The position numbers were made by a program, and so were the translations under genes. DNA of 64,000 bases from Arenicellales bacterium (GTDB lineage: Bacteria; Pseudomonadota; Gammaproteobacteria; Arenicellales; JAHEKD01): NCBI GenBank assembly GCA_028284225.1, contig JANQSD010000019.1, positions 334,762 through 398,761 on the forward strand, written 5' to 3'. Position 1 is the first letter of the stretch. Each line of letters begins with the position of its first letter. This document shows positions 62,814 through 64,000 of the stretch, piece by piece. Below the pieces are notes generated by a model, which did not search any database, had not been told where the DNA came from, and saw nothing but the letters and a program-made list of their open reading frames with translations.

Positions 62814-64000
62814 ATGGATAATAAATCGGAAATAAGCGCCCAGGATCTGGTCGCTAAGAAAGGCTTGTTTGCTGGTATGAATGCAACCATGGCGATTGCT
62901 TCAATGATCATGATCGTTGCCTTTGTCATTTATACCATCATCGATGTGGAAAGGTCTTCTGCAGTATTCTCAGCGGGCAAGAGCTTTGTCATAGGATCAT
63001 TAGACTGGTTTTATGTGTTGGTTGTAAATGCAGCACTATTCTTTTCTCTATGGGTGTTGTTTAGTCGATTTGGTGACGTAAAGCTTGGCAAAGAGGACGA
63101 TGAGCCCGATTTCTCAACATTTTCTTGGGTTGCGATGCTGTTTTCCGCCGGGCTTGGTTCCGGGCTTATCTACTGGGGTGTTGCAGAGCCTATGTTTCAT
63201 ATTCAAGGAAATCCGTTTTCGACACAGGAGGGCCTTGAGGCAGGGTCCACGGCAGCAGCCGTTAAATCAGTGACGCTGACCAGTTTCCACTGGGGTTTTC
63301 ATGGATGGGGACTTTATGTATTGACGGGCATGTCTTTAGCGTATTTTGCGTATCGAAACAATTTGCCATTGACACCAAGGGTCGCTTTATATCCAGTTTT
63401 GAAAGACAAAATATATGGTCCCTGGGGGCACGTTGTAGACTTGATCGCTGTATTCGGAACCGTATTTGGTTTAGCCACGTCATTGGGGCTTGGCATTGTC
63501 CCAATCGGTGCCGGTCTGGAGCGTCTCGGTATTATGGATAATACAATTACAAACCAATTAATTTTGGTTGCAATCATCACTGTCCTAGGCACTGCTTCAG
63601 CGGCATCTGGAGTTGGAAAGGGTGTGCGAATTTTGTCTGAAATGAATGTTATGGCAAGCCTGGGCCTGCTGTTGCTATTCCTGATTCTTGGCCCGACCGC
63701 TTTTATCCTTGGTATTACCATTTCTGGAGCAGGTGACTATTTATGGAATGTAATACCAATGGGTTTTTGGATTAACCGTGAAGTCGGTAATGAATGGCAA
63801 AGTTGGTGGACTATCTTCTATTGGGGTTGGTGGATCGCATGGTGTCCGTTTGTAGGCATGTTTATTGCACGTGTGTCTAAAGGTCGCACGATTAGAGAGT
63901 TCACACTTGCTGTGTTATTTGTGCCAGTCACAGTCGTAATTATTTGGATGGGTGTGTTTGGTGGTGCAGCTGCGGGTGTTGACCTATTAAATAATGCCGG
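62814..64000 (+). CDS. BCCT-family choline/betaine/carnitine transporter (truncated by the window end)
   Basis: The first 395 codons of a BCCT secondary carrier, open to the window edge. Visible family marks are FSAGLGSGLIYWGVAEPMFH (around residue 117), SLGLGIVPIGAGL, and the Trp-rich core FYWGWWIAWCPFVGMFIARVSKGRTIREF-type segment in pieces. The substrate should be a trimethylammonium compound carried with sodium or protons. The GAGAGGTGG ribosome-binding site is strong. It follows a PotD-like gene and lies under BetI control, so choline or betaine is likely. Roughly the last quarter is missing. Confidence 0.9.
   Translation, partial: MDNKSEISAQDLVAKKGLFAGMNATMAIASMIMIVAFVIYTIIDVERSSAVFSAGKSFVIGSLDWFYVLVVNAALFFSLWVLFSRFGDVKLGKEDDEPDFSTFSWVAMLFSAGLGSGLIYWGVAEPMFHIQGNPFSTQEGLEAGSTAAAVKSVTLTSFHWGFHGWGLYVLTGMSLAYFAYRNNLPLTPRVALYPVLKDKIYGPWGHVVDLIAVFGTVFGLATSLGLGIVPIGAGLERLGIMDNTITNQLILVAIITVLGTASAASGVGKGVRILSEMNVMASLGLLLLFLILGPTAFILGITISGAGDYLWNVIPMGFWINREVGNEWQSWWTIFYWGWWIAWCPFVGMFIARVSKGRTIREFTLAVLFVPVTVVIIWMGVFGGAAAGVDLLNNA

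Overview
The window reads as one contiguous stretch of a moderately AT-rich gammaproteobacterial chromosome, most likely from a marine or brackish species. The clues are E. coli-like Zur boxes, a BetI regulator, a BCCT carrier, choline-sulfatase, ectoine synthase, dimethylglycine/betaine catabolic genes, and an outer-membrane toolkit (MlaA, RND pump, heptosyltransferase). No rRNA, tRNA, CRISPR array, integrase or complete insertion sequence was seen. The species cannot be named from the sequence.

Region 1 (1-12.6 kb) is metal homeostasis. After a GFA-type protein, a Tat-exported dienelactone hydrolase and a DmeF-like metal exporter comes a zinc-starvation island under two near-identical Zur palindromes. 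The first box precedes an outer-membrane beta-barrel, a zinc-binding protein and a permease with no ATPase. The second precedes zur, an unlisted 43-residue membrane microprotein, a full ABC importer (ATPase, permease, His-rich binding protein), two tandem DUF1826 proteins, a ZigA-like COG0523 GTPase and a small 80-residue protein. The second half is visibly more GC-rich than the first.

Region 2 (12.7-27.2 kb) is envelope and signalling: a response regulator/histidine kinase/DUF3500/lipoprotein-hydrolase operon, a secreted MRJP/yellow-family protein, a small LPS-kinase-like protein, a GT9 glycosyltransferase, MlaA, and a tripartite RND efflux operon.

Region 3 (27.5-37 kb) handles methylated amines and compatible solutes. 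A TetR regulator, a non-pyrrolysine MttB-family protein, a DAO-type oxidoreductase and an acetolactate-synthase-type ThDP enzyme form one leftward operon. It diverges from a dimethylglycine-dehydrogenase-like FAD/GcvT protein across a perfect 22-bp palindrome. A solitary ectoine synthase coupled to an HSL-type hydrolase follows.

Region 4 (37-43.4 kb) is accessory: a secreted beta-helix protein, a coiled-coil gene split by a stop codon, an exported metallo-beta-lactamase-fold hydrolase, a large DUF2235 membrane protein and a thioesterase.

Region 5 (43.4-64 kb) is a quaternary-ammonium island: LysR and GlxA/CdhR-type regulators, a Rieske oxygenase with the Glu-bridge motif of carnitine/betaine oxygenases, two SDRs, a BKACE enzyme, an aldehyde dehydrogenase, an L-carnitine-dehydrogenase-like enzyme, choline-sulfatase, a ProX/ProV/fused-ProW importer, BetI with two operators, a PotD-like binding protein and a BCCT carrier cut by the window end. 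Together these could convert carnitine and choline-O-sulfate to betaine, then to dimethylglycine and sarcosine, using the region 3 demethylating enzymes. That pathway is inference from family membership and layout.
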